The notes under the pieces: generated by a model
Database searches by the model: none
The model's input: the letters and a program-made list of their open reading frames with translations, nothing else
What the model was told of the DNA's origin: nothing
Origin: Acidobacteriota bacterium
Lineage (GTDB): Bacteria; Acidobacteriota; Holophagae; Holophagales; Holophagaceae
Length of the DNA: 64,000 bases
Direction: 5' to 3'
Assembly (NCBI GenBank): GCA_021794095.1
Contig: JAJYRN010000002.1
Span: 233,076-297,075 of the forward strand
Made by a program: the position numbers and the translations under genes
Shown: positions 1-9,727 of the stretch, piece after piece
Position numbering within the stretch: position 1 is the stretch's first letter
How the letters are laid out: every line of letters starts with the position of its first letter

Positions 1-2
1 AC

Positions 3-443
3 CTGGGCCTGCTGCTGCGAAGCGCCGCCGCCCTGGGCCTGGATGGGGTGCTGGCGGGCCCGGGGCCGGGTCTCTGGACTCGGCGCACGGTGCGCGTCTC
101 CATGGGCGCGGTCTGGCGCATTCCCGTCTGGCGGAGGGAAGACCCCTGGACGCTGCTGGCCCGCTGGCGCGAGGCCGAACCTGGATCGGAGGCTGTGGCG
201 GCGGCGCTGGTACCGGCGGCCGAGGATGCCCGTACCTGGCGGCCCGCACCTCGCTGCGCCCTGGTGATGGGGCCCGAAAATACCGGCCTGGAGGCGGCCC
301 ACGTGGCCCGCTGCGATCGCGCCGTAGCCATTCCCATGGCCTCGGGGATGGACAGCCTCAACGTGGCCGCCGCCGGGGCGATCCTGATGTTCCAGATGGG
401 GCACCCCGGAGCTGCGGCCCCCGATCCGCCCCAGGCTGGCTGA
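3..443 (+). CDS. TrmH/SpoU-family RNA 2'-O-methyltransferase, C-terminal part (5' truncated by window edge)
   Basis: Open frame from position 3; LGLLLRSAAALGLDGV, RVSMGAVWRIPV and VMGPENTGLEA...AIPMASGMDSLNVAAAGAI motifs typical of SpoU methylases. Confidence 0.9.
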   Translation: MGLLLRSAAALGLDGVLAGPGPGLWTRRTVRVSMGAVWRIPVWRREDPWTLLARWREAEPGSEAVAAALVPAAEDARTWRPAPRCALVMGPENTGLEAAHVARCDRAVAIPMASGMDSLNVAAAGAILMFQMGHPGAAAPDPPQAG

Positions 444-501
444 GGGCCCCCGCCCGGGTGGTCGGCAGCACGGGAATGGGTGCGGAGCCGCGATCCGCCG
501 T

Positions 502-1071
502 TCAGGGCTCCCGGCTGCTGGCGATGTCCACGAGGTGGAGGAGCTCGCTCACCACCTCGCGGCGGTTCCCGTCGGCCTCGTAGCGCGCGGCGACCTTTTT
601 GCGGGCCGCGGCCACATCGCCGCAGGCCTTGCCCCGCGAGATCAACTCGCGGCAGGCTTCGGGCATGGGGCCCCAGTTCCCGCACTCCACGAAGCGGTCG
701 CTGAGGAAGATGAACTTCGGGATGGCCTCGCCGCCGTTGGTGAGGAAGCGGGCGAACACGTCGGGCCACTGCTGGCGCGAGAGGTAGCGCACCTTCAGCA
801 TGGGCGCAGCCTCGGCCAGGCGCTGGAGCACGGGCACGTGGCGCACCACGTCGCCGCACCAGTCCTCGGCGATGGCCACGATGTGCACCGGGCGGGGCAG
901 GGCGGCCAGGAAGCCGGCCGCCTGGGGTTCCAGCGTGAGCGCCAGCCGCTGAGCTTCGAGCTTTTCGCGCTGCTCGGCGGATTCGGCGGCGGCCAACCAA
1001 GCGGGGTACTCCAGGCCGGAGTCGAACACGGCCTTCCAGTCGAGAAGGGGCAGGGTCGCGGGGCGGGGCAT
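502..1071 (-). CDS. Thioredoxin-family protein
   Basis: 189 aa ORF; AEDWCGDVVRHVPVLQRL thioredoxin-like segment, GGEAIPKFIFLS. Confidence 0.75.
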   Translation of the reverse strand: MPRPATLPLLDWKAVFDSGLEYPAWLAAAESAEQREKLEAQRLALTLEPQAAGFLAALPRPVHIVAIAEDWCGDVVRHVPVLQRLAEAAPMLKVRYLSRQQWPDVFARFLTNGGEAIPKFIFLSDRFVECGNWGPMPEACRELISRGKACGDVAAARKKVAARYEADGNRREVVSELLHLVDIASSREP

Positions 1072-1200
1072 GGGGCCTCCTTCGGAAGACGGGCATCCTA
1101 CCGCCGATCCCCGGCGGGCGGGATACGCACGTCGCGGTGCCTACTTCCCCCCTGCGGCTGCGGGGCCTAGAGTCAAAGCCTCTCGTTCTTTGGAGCCCCC

Positions 1201-2244
1201 ATGGCCACCGTCAAAGCCTTTGCCGCCGCCTCCGCCACCGCCCCGCTGGCGCCCTTCCAGATCGAGCGCCGGGAGGTGGGGCCCCACGATGTCCAGATCG
1301 AGATCGCCTACTGCGGCATCTGTCACTCGGATCTCCACCAGGTCCGCAACGAATGGGGCAATTCGATGTACCCCATGGTGCCCGGCCACGAGATCGTGGG
1401 CCGCGTGACGGCCGTGGGCGCCCATGTGAAGGGCTTCAAGCCCGGCGATCTGGCGGGCGTGGGCTGCATGGTGGACAGCTGCCGCACCTGCCCCAGCTGC
1501 CAGCGCAAGCTGGAGCAGTTCTGCGAGAAGGGCTGTGCCTGGAGCTACAACGGCACCGAGATGGACCGGACGACGCCCACCTTCGGCGGCTATTCCTCCA
1601 GCGTCGTGGTGGATGAAGCCTTCACGCTCAAGGTCTCGCCCAAGCTCGACCTCGCCGCCACCGCGCCCCTGCTCTGCGCGGGCATCACCACCTACTCGCC
1701 CCTGCGCCAGTGGCACACGAAGAAGGGCGACAGGGTGGGCGTAGTGGGCCTGGGCGGCCTGGGCCACATGGCCGTCAAGCTGGCCGCCGCCATGGGCGCC
1801 GAGGTGACGATGCTCAGCACCTCCAAGTCCAAGGAGGCGGATGCCCGCAAGCTGGGCGCCCACCACTTCGGCCTCACCTCCGACGAGGCCACCTTCAAGC
1901 AGCTGGCCGGTCAGTTCGATCTGCTCATTGACACCATCTCCGCGCCCCACGACTACAACAAGTACCTGGGGCTGCTCCGGGTGGAAGGCGCGATGGTGCT
2001 GCTGGGCGTCCCGCCCGAGCCCACGCCTGTGGCCGCCCACGCCCTCATCGGCGGTCGGAAGATCCTCACGGGTTCGCTCATCGGCGGCATCCAGGAAACC
2101 CAGGAGATGCTCGACTTCTGCGCCGAGCACGGCATCGTCTCCGACATCGAGCTGATCCCCGTCCAGCAGGTGAACGAAGCCTACGTCCGCATGCTGAAGA
2201 ACGATGTGCGCTACCGCTTCGTGCTGGACATGAAGACCCTCTGA
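1201..2244 (+). CDS. Zinc-dependent NAD(P)-dependent alcohol dehydrogenase (YahK/cinnamyl-ADH-like)
   Basis: 347 aa; CGICHSDLH, GHEIVGRV, structural-zinc Cys cluster, GLGGLGHMAVKLA Rossmann motif. Confidence 0.92.
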   Translation: MATVKAFAAASATAPLAPFQIERREVGPHDVQIEIAYCGICHSDLHQVRNEWGNSMYPMVPGHEIVGRVTAVGAHVKGFKPGDLAGVGCMVDSCRTCPSCQRKLEQFCEKGCAWSYNGTEMDRTTPTFGGYSSSVVVDEAFTLKVSPKLDLAATAPLLCAGITTYSPLRQWHTKKGDRVGVVGLGGLGHMAVKLAAAMGAEVTMLSTSKSKEADARKLGAHHFGLTSDEATFKQLAGQFDLLIDTISAPHDYNKYLGLLRVEGAMVLLGVPPEPTPVAAHALIGGRKILTGSLIGGIQETQEMLDFCAEHGIVSDIELIPVQQVNEAYVRMLKNDVRYRFVLDMKTL

Positions 2245-2273
2245 GGGCTGGTTGCCTCACCCTTCCAGCGCGC

Positions 2274-2438
2274 TCATCGTCGCAACCGTTCCAGCAGGGG
2301 GATCAGGGTGCCGAAGGCGGCTCCCCACGCAAGGCCGGGGCCCGCATGGTGGAAGCCGGCGCCTACGGCGAGGCCCATGCCCGCGCCAATGGCGGTCCAG
2401 CTGGCACCAGGGAAGCGGGAGCGTCGGGCGCGGATCAT
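2274..2438 (-). CDS. Small glycine-rich hydrophobic protein (54 aa), unknown function
   Basis: MIRARRSRFPGASWTAIGAGMGLAVGAGFHHAGPGLAWGAAFGTLIPLLERLRR; ATGA overlap with the upstream MBL-fold gene. Confidence 0.55.
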   Translation of the reverse strand: MIRARRSRFPGASWTAIGAGMGLAVGAGFHHAGPGLAWGAAFGTLIPLLERLRR

Positions 2439-3460
2439 GGGGCATCCCCCTGCGGGAGGGCCTGGAACCGCAGGACGCCATCACCGCCCAGGGTGCGGGC
2501 GAGACGGTGCCGTTGTTCCAGGTGGTTGAGGTGGGCGATGGCTTCGCCCATGGCGAAGACCATCTGGTGGCTGTCCAGGGCACGGCCGAAAAGGGCACCC
2601 AGGATGTCCGCGGCGCTCCTGGGTTCCCGGCAGGCGGCTTCCAGCAGGCGCAGGCGCTCGGCGTGGTGTGCCTCCAGAGCGTCCAGGCGGGCGTGGAGGC
2701 CCCGGAACGGGCGGCCGTGGGAAGGCAGCACCAGGAGGTCGTCCGGCAGGGCGCGCAGGCGGCGCAGGGAGGCCAGGTAGCGCGCCAGGGCGTCCTCGCC
2801 AGGCGCCAGGGCCGATACGCTGATGTTGGTGGTGATGGTGGGCAGCACCATGTCGCCGGAAATGAGGATTCCCGACGCCTCGCAGACGAAGGAGGCGTGC
2901 TCGGGGCTGTGGCCGTGGCCCACAAGGACGGTCCAGGTCCGGCCACCGATCTCCAGGCGGTCGCCGTCCACCAACCGCTCGAAGGTGCGGGGCAGCTCGG
3001 GCACCCCCGCCCGGTACGTGTCGGGGCTGATCCGCAGCGCCTCCAGGGCATCCTCATCCAGGCCGTGGCGGCGGAAGTGCTCCAGCGCCTCCTGCTTCCA
3101 GCCCCGCTCCAGGCCGCGCCAGAAGAACTGGGCCCCGAAGTACTCGCCCAGCGTCAGGTGGATGGGCGCGCCGGTGCGCGCCTGCAACCACGCGGCCAGA
3201 CCCACATGGTCGGGATGGCCGTGGGTAACGAGGATGCGCGTGACCGGGCCGTGGAGGCTGGCCAGCAGCGTCTCCCACAGGTCCAGGGTGGCGGGCAGGC
3301 CGTAGCCCGTATCCACGAGCGTCCAGTCCGGCCCGTCCTCGATCAGCCACAGGTTGACGTGGTTCAGGGCGAAGGGCAGGGGCATGCGGATCCAGCGGAT
3401 CCCCTCCGCCACCGGCAGGGCGGTTCCCGGGGCGGGTGGAGGGGGCGGCGGCTGGCTCAT
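2435..3460 (-). CDS. MBL-fold metallo-hydrolase
   Basis: 341 aa; VTHGHPDHVGLAAWL (HxHxDH), GHGHSPEH. Confidence 0.9.
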   Translation of the reverse strand: MSQPPPPPPAPGTALPVAEGIRWIRMPLPFALNHVNLWLIEDGPDWTLVDTGYGLPATLDLWETLLASLHGPVTRILVTHGHPDHVGLAAWLQARTGAPIHLTLGEYFGAQFFWRGLERGWKQEALEHFRRHGLDEDALEALRISPDTYRAGVPELPRTFERLVDGDRLEIGGRTWTVLVGHGHSPEHASFVCEASGILISGDMVLPTITTNISVSALAPGEDALARYLASLRRLRALPDDLLVLPSHGRPFRGLHARLDALEAHHAERLRLLEAACREPRSAADILGALFGRALDSHQMVFAMGEAIAHLNHLEQRHRLARTLGGDGVLRFQALPQGDAP

Positions 3461-3512
3461 GGTTCCAGTCTAGAACGGGCCGGGGATCTCCTCAGCGAGC
3501 GATGGAACGCGC

Positions 3513-4016
3513 TCAGTCGGAGGCGGGTTCCACTTTCTGCGGGGTTCCCGCCGTGGCCTGGTCGGGAATGAAATACAGCACCGTCGCGGCGAGGGCGGCG
3601 AGGAGGGCCAGCCAGAAGCCCAATTCCCATTGGGCCTGGACCACGCCTTCACCCTGCTTCATGACATCGCTGTCCACCTTGAATTTCGTGGCCAGGAGGA
3701 AGAGGGCGCAGAGCCCGGAGGCCACCATGCTTCCGGTCCGGGCGCTCCCTGCATCGGCGAGGAAGGCCAGGACCAGGGCGGCCACGGCCGCCAGCGCCGC
3801 GAGGGCGACCATGGGCTCGGGCTGGATCTCCCGCTTCTGGACATCGCCACTGAACGGGTTCTTGGATTCGAGTGTCCGGCCCGTGGCCAGGTTCACGCCA
3901 TTCATCGTGATCAACGGCTGGCCGCCGCAGGTCAGGGTGACGAACGGCATGAGGAAGAACACCAGCACCGCGCCCAGCAGGCTGCGGGTGAGGAGACGCT
4001 TGGAACGTGGAGGCAT
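3513..4016 (-). CDS. Hypothetical membrane protein
   Basis: 167 aa from MPPRSKRLLTRSLLGAVLVFFLMPFVTLTCGGQ; multiple hydrophobic segments. Confidence 0.65.
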   Translation of the reverse strand: MPPRSKRLLTRSLLGAVLVFFLMPFVTLTCGGQPLITMNGVNLATGRTLESKNPFSGDVQKREIQPEPMVALAALAAVAALVLAFLADAGSARTGSMVASGLCALFLLATKFKVDSDVMKQGEGVVQAQWELGFWLALLAALAATVLYFIPDQATAGTPQKVEPASD

Positions 4017-4183
4017 GGGTTTCCTTTCCGGAATGGGCAGATGTGGAGCCGTGCTGGAGGTGAGGGTTTCGAGGGCAATGGTAGCCCATCTGGGGAAGGG
4101 TGTAGCCCCAAGCAGGCCGTGGGCTCCAGAACATTTATGCGGCGTGTACCCGCTTTCCCAAAGAGGGATGGAACAGGGCCTGC

Positions 4184-4678
4184 TCAGCCCAGAAGCCCCG
4201 GATTGAGCCGCCAGATGGCCAGGCACAGGAACCCCGCGAAGGTCACCCAGGCCAGGTACGGCAGCAGCAGGAGGGCGGCCAGGCGCTGGATCCGCGCGAA
4301 GGCCAGGACCGTGGCGAGGAGCAGGGCCCAGAGCAGCAGGATCTCCAGGCTGGCCGCGCCGCCCCGGTGCCAGGCGAAGAAGAGCCAGGACCACAGGGCA
4401 TTCAGGATGAGCTGGGCGAGGTAGAGGGCGAGGGCCGGGGCGGCGCGGCGGAAGCCCCGCTCCCGCCAGATCCGCCAGGCCGCCAGGGCCATGAGCAGGT
4501 AGAGCGCGCTCCACACCGGCCCGAACAGCCAGCCCGGCGGGGCCCAGGCGGGGCGGATGAGCTGCCCGTAGAATGCCCCGGCCCGGACCGAGGCCGTGGC
4601 GCCGACCGCCGCCGCGGCGAAGGTCAGGCCGAGGGAGGCCAGGAGGCCGAGGGCAGCGGGGACGGGTGGGTGTTTCAT
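4184..4678 (-). CDS. TspO/MBR family protein
   Basis: 164 aa from MKHPPV; IRPAWAPPGWLFGPVWSALYLLMALAAW and LYLAQLILNALWSWLFF are TspO hallmarks. Confidence 0.92.
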   Translation of the reverse strand: MKHPPVPAALGLLASLGLTFAAAAVGATASVRAGAFYGQLIRPAWAPPGWLFGPVWSALYLLMALAAWRIWRERGFRRAAPALALYLAQLILNALWSWLFFAWHRGGAASLEILLLWALLLATVLAFARIQRLAALLLLPYLAWVTFAGFLCLAIWRLNPGLLG

Positions 4679-4839
4679 TCCCTGAATCCGATGGCGCCGG
4701 AGGCCACCACGGTCGTCACGCCCGCTCCCCGGGCCCGGTCTGCCAGGCTGTTGATGCGCTTCACCACGGCCTCGAAGGGCCGCGAGGACGGATGGAATTG
4801 ACCACGTTGGACCTCCATGACGAGAAGGGCTTGGCTCAT
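4675..4839 (-). CDS. 54-aa protein resembling the N-terminus of isochorismatase/cysteine hydrolases (truncated or microprotein)
   Basis: Manual translation MSQALLVMEVQRGQFHPSSRPFEAVVKRINSLADRARGAGVTTVVASGAIGFRE; ATGA overlaps with both neighbouring genes. Confidence 0.5.
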   Translation of the reverse strand: MSQALLVMEVQRGQFHPSSRPFEAVVKRINSLADRARGAGVTTVVASGAIGFRE

Positions 4840-5270
4840 GGTTCAAGGATCATCCCAGAGGGGATCCCGGGCCGGTGCCGTTCGAGCAGGAGGCCCCGGC
4901 CCGGCGCCGCCGGGCGGTAGTAGGCCAGCTGGCCAGGCAGGCAGGAGAGGATCGCGCCGGAGCCCTGCAGGCAGATCTGGTGGAGGGCCTCCCGCAGCGG
5001 CAGCTCCCGGCCGTCGGCCTTCCATCCGTCGGCGATCACATGGCAGGTCGGGCCCGCACCCTTCGCCCGCAGCAGCTTCTCCAGTTCTGCCGGGAAGTCC
5101 TGGGCGCTGGGCACCTCCGTGGCGAAGCCGGGCATGTAGGGCAGGTGCTCGTCCAGCAGCACCAGGGCCTCCTGGCGGTGCTTCGGGTGGGCCAGGGCCT
5201 GGATGAACCGGGCCCGCTTGGCGGAGGCGATAAAGGCCCGGGTGAATTCAGCTTCGTGATCCGTGGGCAA
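4836..5270 (-). CDS. Conserved hypothetical protein
   Basis: 144 aa ORF with high-GC coding character, coupled to the downstream ORF. Confidence 0.6.
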   Translation of the reverse strand: MPTDHEAEFTRAFIASAKRARFIQALAHPKHRQEALVLLDEHLPYMPGFATEVPSAQDFPAELEKLLRAKGAGPTCHVIADGWKADGRELPLREALHQICLQGSGAILSCLPGQLAYYRPAAPGRGLLLERHRPGIPSGMILEP

Positions 5271-5338
5271 GGGGTGACTCCTCCCCTAGCATGATGCCCG
5301 CCGCCCGGTCCTTCGGGGGGCCGCCGATGCCGACCGAC

Positions 5339-5728
5339 CTACAGGTTCTCCAGGGCCCGCGCCAGGGCGGCATCCCCCTCGCGCGCCAGCTCCGTGAGGC
5401 GGGCATCGCCAAGGATCTGGATCAGCGCGGACGGTTTGACGAATTCCACCGAGAGCCTTCCGGGTGCCAGCTCGCGGATCACCGCGTTGCACGGCACCAG
5501 GCCGGAGATATCGCTGTTGAGGGTGTAGCCCTGGTACGCGAAACCCGGATGGCACGCGCCGAGGATCACCGTGGGGTTGATGGTCTTGTCGAGCTTCTCC
5601 TTGATCTTGAGGTGCATGTCCACCCGCGTGAGGATGCCGAAGCCCTCCGCGGCCAGCGCCTGGGTGGCGCGCGCGATGCCTTCAGCCAGGGTTCCGCTGA
5701 TCTCGCGTTTGAAGTTGAGGGTACTCAT
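5339..5728 (-). CDS. DUF302 domain protein
   Basis: MSTLNFKREISGTLAEGIARATQALAAEGFGILTRVDMHLKIKEKL...GACHPGFAYQ...LVPCNAVIRE. Confidence 0.85.
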   Translation of the reverse strand: MSTLNFKREISGTLAEGIARATQALAAEGFGILTRVDMHLKIKEKLDKTINPTVILGACHPGFAYQGYTLNSDISGLVPCNAVIRELAPGRLSVEFVKPSALIQILGDARLTELAREGDAALARALENL

Positions 5729-5804
5729 CGGTGGCCTCCAGGGAGCGGCGCGGCGTGGGAACACCATCCTGCCACAGGGGCCGGAGCCGTCTGCGGAAGC
5801 CGGG

Positions 5805-6041
5805 TCAGCCCCGGTGGAAGGCCCCGTCCAGCGCGTCAATGACGCCCGCCCAGTCGGCATCGTTCTGCACCTGGTCCCGCAGGAACTCCGCCTGGGAGGG
5901 CGTCCAGAACGGGGCGTCAGGCAGGGCGAGGTGGGCCGCTTCGGGGCGGTGCGTCTCGATGAAGGCCTGGATGGCCGCGGGGGTAGCGGGCAGGCCGAGC
6001 TGGGCGAACAGTTCGGGCATCGCGTGCAGGTGGGTGTCCAT
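5805..6041 (-). CDS. DUF2789-like small protein
   Basis: 78 aa MDTHLHAMPELFAQLGLPATPAAIQAFIETHRP...FWTPSQAEFLRDQVQNDADWAGVIDALD. Confidence 0.75.
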   Translation of the reverse strand: MDTHLHAMPELFAQLGLPATPAAIQAFIETHRPEAAHLALPDAPFWTPSQAEFLRDQVQNDADWAGVIDALDGAFHRG

Positions 6042-6265
6042 GGCGGTTCCCCGGATCAAGAACGCCCCCAAGGTACGCTGCCGGGCGGAAGAAGGCTCAG
6101 ATTTCCTGGCCGGCCTGCGCACCGCTCCTTTCCCGGGCAGCACGGGGAGTGAATCTGAGTCTTTGCGTGGATTTGCCTTGTGCCGCAAGGGTTTGTACCG
6201 TGGTGCCCTGCCCGCGCCGACCGGGTCGGGTCCATCCGCCAGGATCCGCACGATGGGGAGTCCAC

Positions 6266-7198
6266 ATGAAGGCCAGCGAATCCGCGAGGATCCCCTCCGA
6301 TCTGGCGGCGCAGGAGAAGGCGCGGGTCGCGGTTGGCTCCATGCTGGCGGCCGTGGGGCTGACGGCCGCGAAGGTCGTCGTGGGGCTCATGACCCACAGC
6401 CTGGGCATCCTGTCCGAGGCTGCCCACTCGGCGTTGGACCTGGTCGGGGCAGGGGCCACGGTCCTCGCTGTCCGGGCTTCCGCACGGCCTGCAGACGAGA
6501 ACCATCCCTATGGCCACGGGAAGGTGGAGAGTCTGTCGGCCCTCTTCGAGACCCTCCTGCTCCTCCTCACCTGTGCCTGGATCATCTGGGAGGCTGTCCA
6601 GCGCCTCTTCTTCCAGCATGTCCAGGTCGAGGCCAGCGTCTGGGGCTTCGGGGTGATCGGGCTGGCGATCGGAGTGGATGTCACCCGCTCCCGGGCCCTG
6701 ATGAAGGCCGCGAAGAAGCACAACAGCCGCGCCCTGGCGGCCGATGCCCTGCATTTCTCCACCGACGTGTGGTCATCCTCCGTGGTGCTCTTCGGGCTGG
6801 CGCTGGTCGCCCTGTCCCACCGGCTCCACCAGCCCTGGCTGATCCGGGCCGATGCGCTGGCCGCCCTCGCCGTGGCCTGCATCGTGATCTGGGTGAGCGT
6901 CCAGCTGGGATGGAAGACACTGTCGGACCTGATGGACACCGTGCCCGCTGGCCTTGTGGCGCAGGCCCGCGCCGCCGCGCTCGCCGTGCCTGGCGTTGAA
7001 CGGGCGCCCCGTGTGCGGATGCGCCGGATCGGAGGCGACTGGTTCGCCGACGTCGTGATCCAGGTGCGCCCCGGGCTGAGCGCAGAGGAGGCCCACGCCA
7101 TCGCCGTGGCCGTGGAGCCCGCCCTGAAGCCCCTCCTGCCTGCGGTTGATGTGGTGGTGCACGTGGCCCCGCTGGGGGCGGACCCCCCCTGGTCGTAG
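6266..7198 (+). CDS. Cation diffusion facilitator (CDF) family transporter
   Basis: From MKASES; LSEAAHSALDLVGAG, DENHPYGHGKVESLSALFE, ALAADALHFSTDVWSS. Confidence 0.92.
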   Translation: MKASESARIPSDLAAQEKARVAVGSMLAAVGLTAAKVVVGLMTHSLGILSEAAHSALDLVGAGATVLAVRASARPADENHPYGHGKVESLSALFETLLLLLTCAWIIWEAVQRLFFQHVQVEASVWGFGVIGLAIGVDVTRSRALMKAAKKHNSRALAADALHFSTDVWSSSVVLFGLALVALSHRLHQPWLIRADALAALAVACIVIWVSVQLGWKTLSDLMDTVPAGLVAQARAAALAVPGVERAPRVRMRRIGGDWFADVVIQVRPGLSAEEAHAIAVAVEPALKPLLPAVDVVVHVAPLGADPPWS

Positions 7199-7208
7199 CG
7201 ACCTGGCC

Positions 7209-7754
7209 TCAGGCCTCGGCCCCACGCCGGCGCGCGAGGCCCGCCCGCACCCGCTGCGTGACCATGGGCCAGAGGAACATGGCCCCGAGGATGATCCAGG
7301 CGGTGACCTTGGGGTGCTTCAGCCAGGCGTTCAGGCCCAGGGTGGACAGCGCGATGAGGGCGTAGTAGCCCATGTCGCCGGTGATGGCGAAGGCCCAGCC
7401 CGGCAGCGGCCCGTAGCCCCCGAGCAGGGCGGCGGTCCGGCCCGTCATGGGCTCCACCCCGAAGGAGATCAGGATCACGCGCAGCGGCCCCGCGCTGGTG
7501 CCGCCGACGAGGGCCACATTCTGGGCCATGGCCCCCTTCACGGCCGCGCCGTACCGGGCCATCGGCGGCCGCCGCCGCGCCAGGGCGGCGAAGCCGATCA
7601 GCACCGATTCGAAGACCAGGGCGAGGACGAGATCCGAAACCGCGTAGAGTCCCGCCACGGCTTCCCAGGAGAGTCCCCGGGCCTGCCCCAGCAGCACCCC
7701 CGCCGGAATGCCGCCGCCGAACGGGATGAGGAACACCAGGAGGACCGCGAGCAT
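7209..7754 (-). CDS. Hypothetical multi-spanning membrane protein
   Basis: 181 aa ORF with several hydrophobic segments. Confidence 0.6.
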   Translation of the reverse strand: MLAVLLVFLIPFGGGIPAGVLLGQARGLSWEAVAGLYAVSDLVLALVFESVLIGFAALARRRPPMARYGAAVKGAMAQNVALVGGTSAGPLRVILISFGVEPMTGRTAALLGGYGPLPGWAFAITGDMGYYALIALSTLGLNAWLKHPKVTAWIILGAMFLWPMVTQRVRAGLARRRGAEA

Positions 7755-7811
7755 GCCTTCATCCTACCCGGGGTGGCGGACCCTCCGGGGATCAGGACGC
7801 GGGGCCGGGGG

Positions 7812-8036
7812 TCAGCACTTCGTATGCTTCGAGCCCGCGATCCGCGGATAGTTGCGCTCCGCCTGGATCCGGCCGTTCTCCTTGTGGATGGTCACCGAGC
7901 CGGGGTGGTTGTGCATGTAGGCCCGCCTCCGGCCCAGGGCCTCCACCTTGGTGCCGGCGTGGACCACGGAGCGCGCGGCTCCCTCCGGTCGGAGGTTCCA
8001 GGTGTCTCCGTCCTTGGTGAGGTGATAGCTCTTCAT
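7812..8036 (-). CDS. DUF2188-like small protein
   Basis: MKSYHLTKDGDTWNLRPEGAARSVVHAGTKVEALGRRRAYMHNHPGSVTIHKENGRIQAERNYPR. Confidence 0.7.
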   Translation of the reverse strand: MKSYHLTKDGDTWNLRPEGAARSVVHAGTKVEALGRRRAYMHNHPGSVTIHKENGRIQAERNYPRIAGSKHTKC

Positions 8037-8170
8037 AGCGGCCTCCCGTGATGGGCGATTGCCGAGGCCGAAGATAGGCCTTTTCGGGAGGCGGGCCACG
8101 AAAGCCGAGCCCGGACCGGCTCGCGCCGCGGAGCGGTCCGCCGGGCGCAGGAAAGGGTTGGCCACGCCCG

Positions 8171-8587
8171 TCAGGGCGTCCCGGGCCCGATCGAATAGGA
8201 CTGGATCTTGCGGTGCTTCACCACAAAGATCCAGGTGGAGTTGGAGATCACCTGGCTCTGGATCCGGACCTTCGCCTGGATGGTGCCCCCCGAACGCCGG
8301 GGCGGCCCGAAGGTCACTTGGAGGTCGGGGCGTTTCTCCAGGGCGTTCTGGAGGTAGCGTTCGATCTGCGCCTTGTCCAGCGCGCCCGTGGTCGCATCCC
8401 TGAACTCCGCCTCGTCGTCCAGGCAGGCCATCATGCCGCGCAGGTCGTGCGCCTGGTACCGGTCAAGAAACCGGATCACCACCCGGGTGTCCGGGTCCGC
8501 CACCTCGGGATAGGTGGCCATGGGTCCATGGCAGGCTGCCAGCAGCAGCAGGGCGGACAACGGGAGAAGGGCACGCCGGACGTTCAT
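8171..8587 (-). CDS. Lipoprotein with SnoaL/NTF2-like domain
   Basis: Signal/lipobox LSALLLLAACHG; VVIRFLDRYQAHDLRGMMACLDDEAEFRD. Confidence 0.65.
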   Translation of the reverse strand: MNVRRALLPLSALLLLAACHGPMATYPEVADPDTRVVIRFLDRYQAHDLRGMMACLDDEAEFRDATTGALDKAQIERYLQNALEKRPDLQVTFGPPRRSGGTIQAKVRIQSQVISNSTWIFVVKHRKIQSYSIGPGTP

Positions 8588-8757
8588 GGGGCAACCTCGG
8601 GAAGGCTCGGGCGGATCGGGGTCTCAGGCGGGCGGGCGGGCGTCGCGGCCCTGGATCCGGAACGGGCCCTCAGCCTCGGATGCATTCTGATCTGCTGGTA
8701 TGCCCTCGGTTGGTCGTTTTGTGAGGCACTCTAAGGAGAAGCCGTTCCCGGCCAGGG

Positions 8758-8985
8758 TCAGGATGTCCTGGAGACCGAGGCCCCGTCCGTGACGGCATTG
8801 ATGATGGCCAGTTCCTGGAACTTCCGGTCCGTCGGGGATTGGGTGAGGATCTGGATGTCACAGCCTGCGGGTTTCGCCGGCCCGACGGATGGGGCGATCC
8901 GCGTGACATCCGTGGTGATGTGGGGTGCGACGGCGCAGCCTACCGTCAGGGCGAGCAGGCTGGCGCAGGCAAACAATGGGCGCAT
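8758..8985 (-). CDS. Small putative lipoprotein, possibly truncated
   Basis: MRPLFACASLLALTVGCAVAPHITTDV...CDIQILTQSPTDRKFQELAIINAV. Confidence 0.45.
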   Translation of the reverse strand: MRPLFACASLLALTVGCAVAPHITTDVTRIAPSVGPAKPAGCDIQILTQSPTDRKFQELAIINAVTDGASVSRTS

Positions 8986-9310
8986 GGCGTCCTCCATGGG
9001 ATGGGGTTCTGGAAGGTGAGGCAGAAGGCGACGTTCCTTGTTGCAGAATCGCGTGGACCGTTCCCGGGATGGGCCCACGATTGGAATTTCTTGAGAGCAA
9101 ACAGCCCTGAATCAAATTCAGTGCCAACCGGCGTGGGGTGCGACGCGGCGGACCCATCCTCGGCCCAGGCCCCCCTACCGGGGCCCTCAACCCCCAAAGG
9201 GCCACCGCCAAGAGGCCGAGGAAACCAAAGGCCAAGGCCCATTCCGTTCTTGGCGCCCGTGGCGTCTTGGCGGTGTAGGCTTGTCATTTCAGGTCGAACG
9301 GGGTTCCCGC

Positions 9311-9727
9311 TCAGGCCTTCGTGCGCTTCGACGATGTGGCCTTGCCGGCCCGGTTGAGGGCCACGGCCGCGCGGACGAGGGCCTGGAAGGCGGCGGGGTC
9401 CACCGTTTCGCCCTCGCGGAGGTCCAGGGCCCGGCGCGTGTTCCCCTCCAGGCTCGCGTTGAAGAGCCGGGCCGGATCCGTCAGGGAGGCGCCCTTGGCG
9501 AAGGTGAGCTTCACCTTGTCCTTGTAGGCCTCGCCCGTGCACACAAGGCCGCCGCAGGACCAGACCGGCGTGGCCCACGTCCATTCCTCGACGAGGCCCG
9601 GATCCGCCCCGAGGATGAGCTGCCGCATCCGTCCCAGCGTCGCCCCCCGCCCGTCCCCCAGCTCCGCGATCCGCTGCGAGATGAGGTCCGAGGCCAGTGG
9701 ATCCGGGGCTGCGCTCAGCGGAGTCAT
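9311..9727 (-). CDS. DUF1801 (YdhG-like) domain protein
   Basis: From MTPLSAAPDP; GRMRQLILGADPGLVEEWTWATPVWSCGGLVCTGEAYKDKVKLTFAKGASL. Confidence 0.8.
   Translation of the reverse strand: MTPLSAAPDPLASDLISQRIAELGDGRGATLGRMRQLILGADPGLVEEWTWATPVWSCGGLVCTGEAYKDKVKLTFAKGASLTDPARLFNASLEGNTRRALDLREGETVDPAAFQALVRAAVALNRAGKATSSKRTKA

Noticed and set aside
8758-8985. Frameshifted lipoprotein pseudogene
   Set aside because: An alternate frame continues only about 15 codons past the stop; without a full-length homologue I cannot distinguish truncation from a natural short protein.
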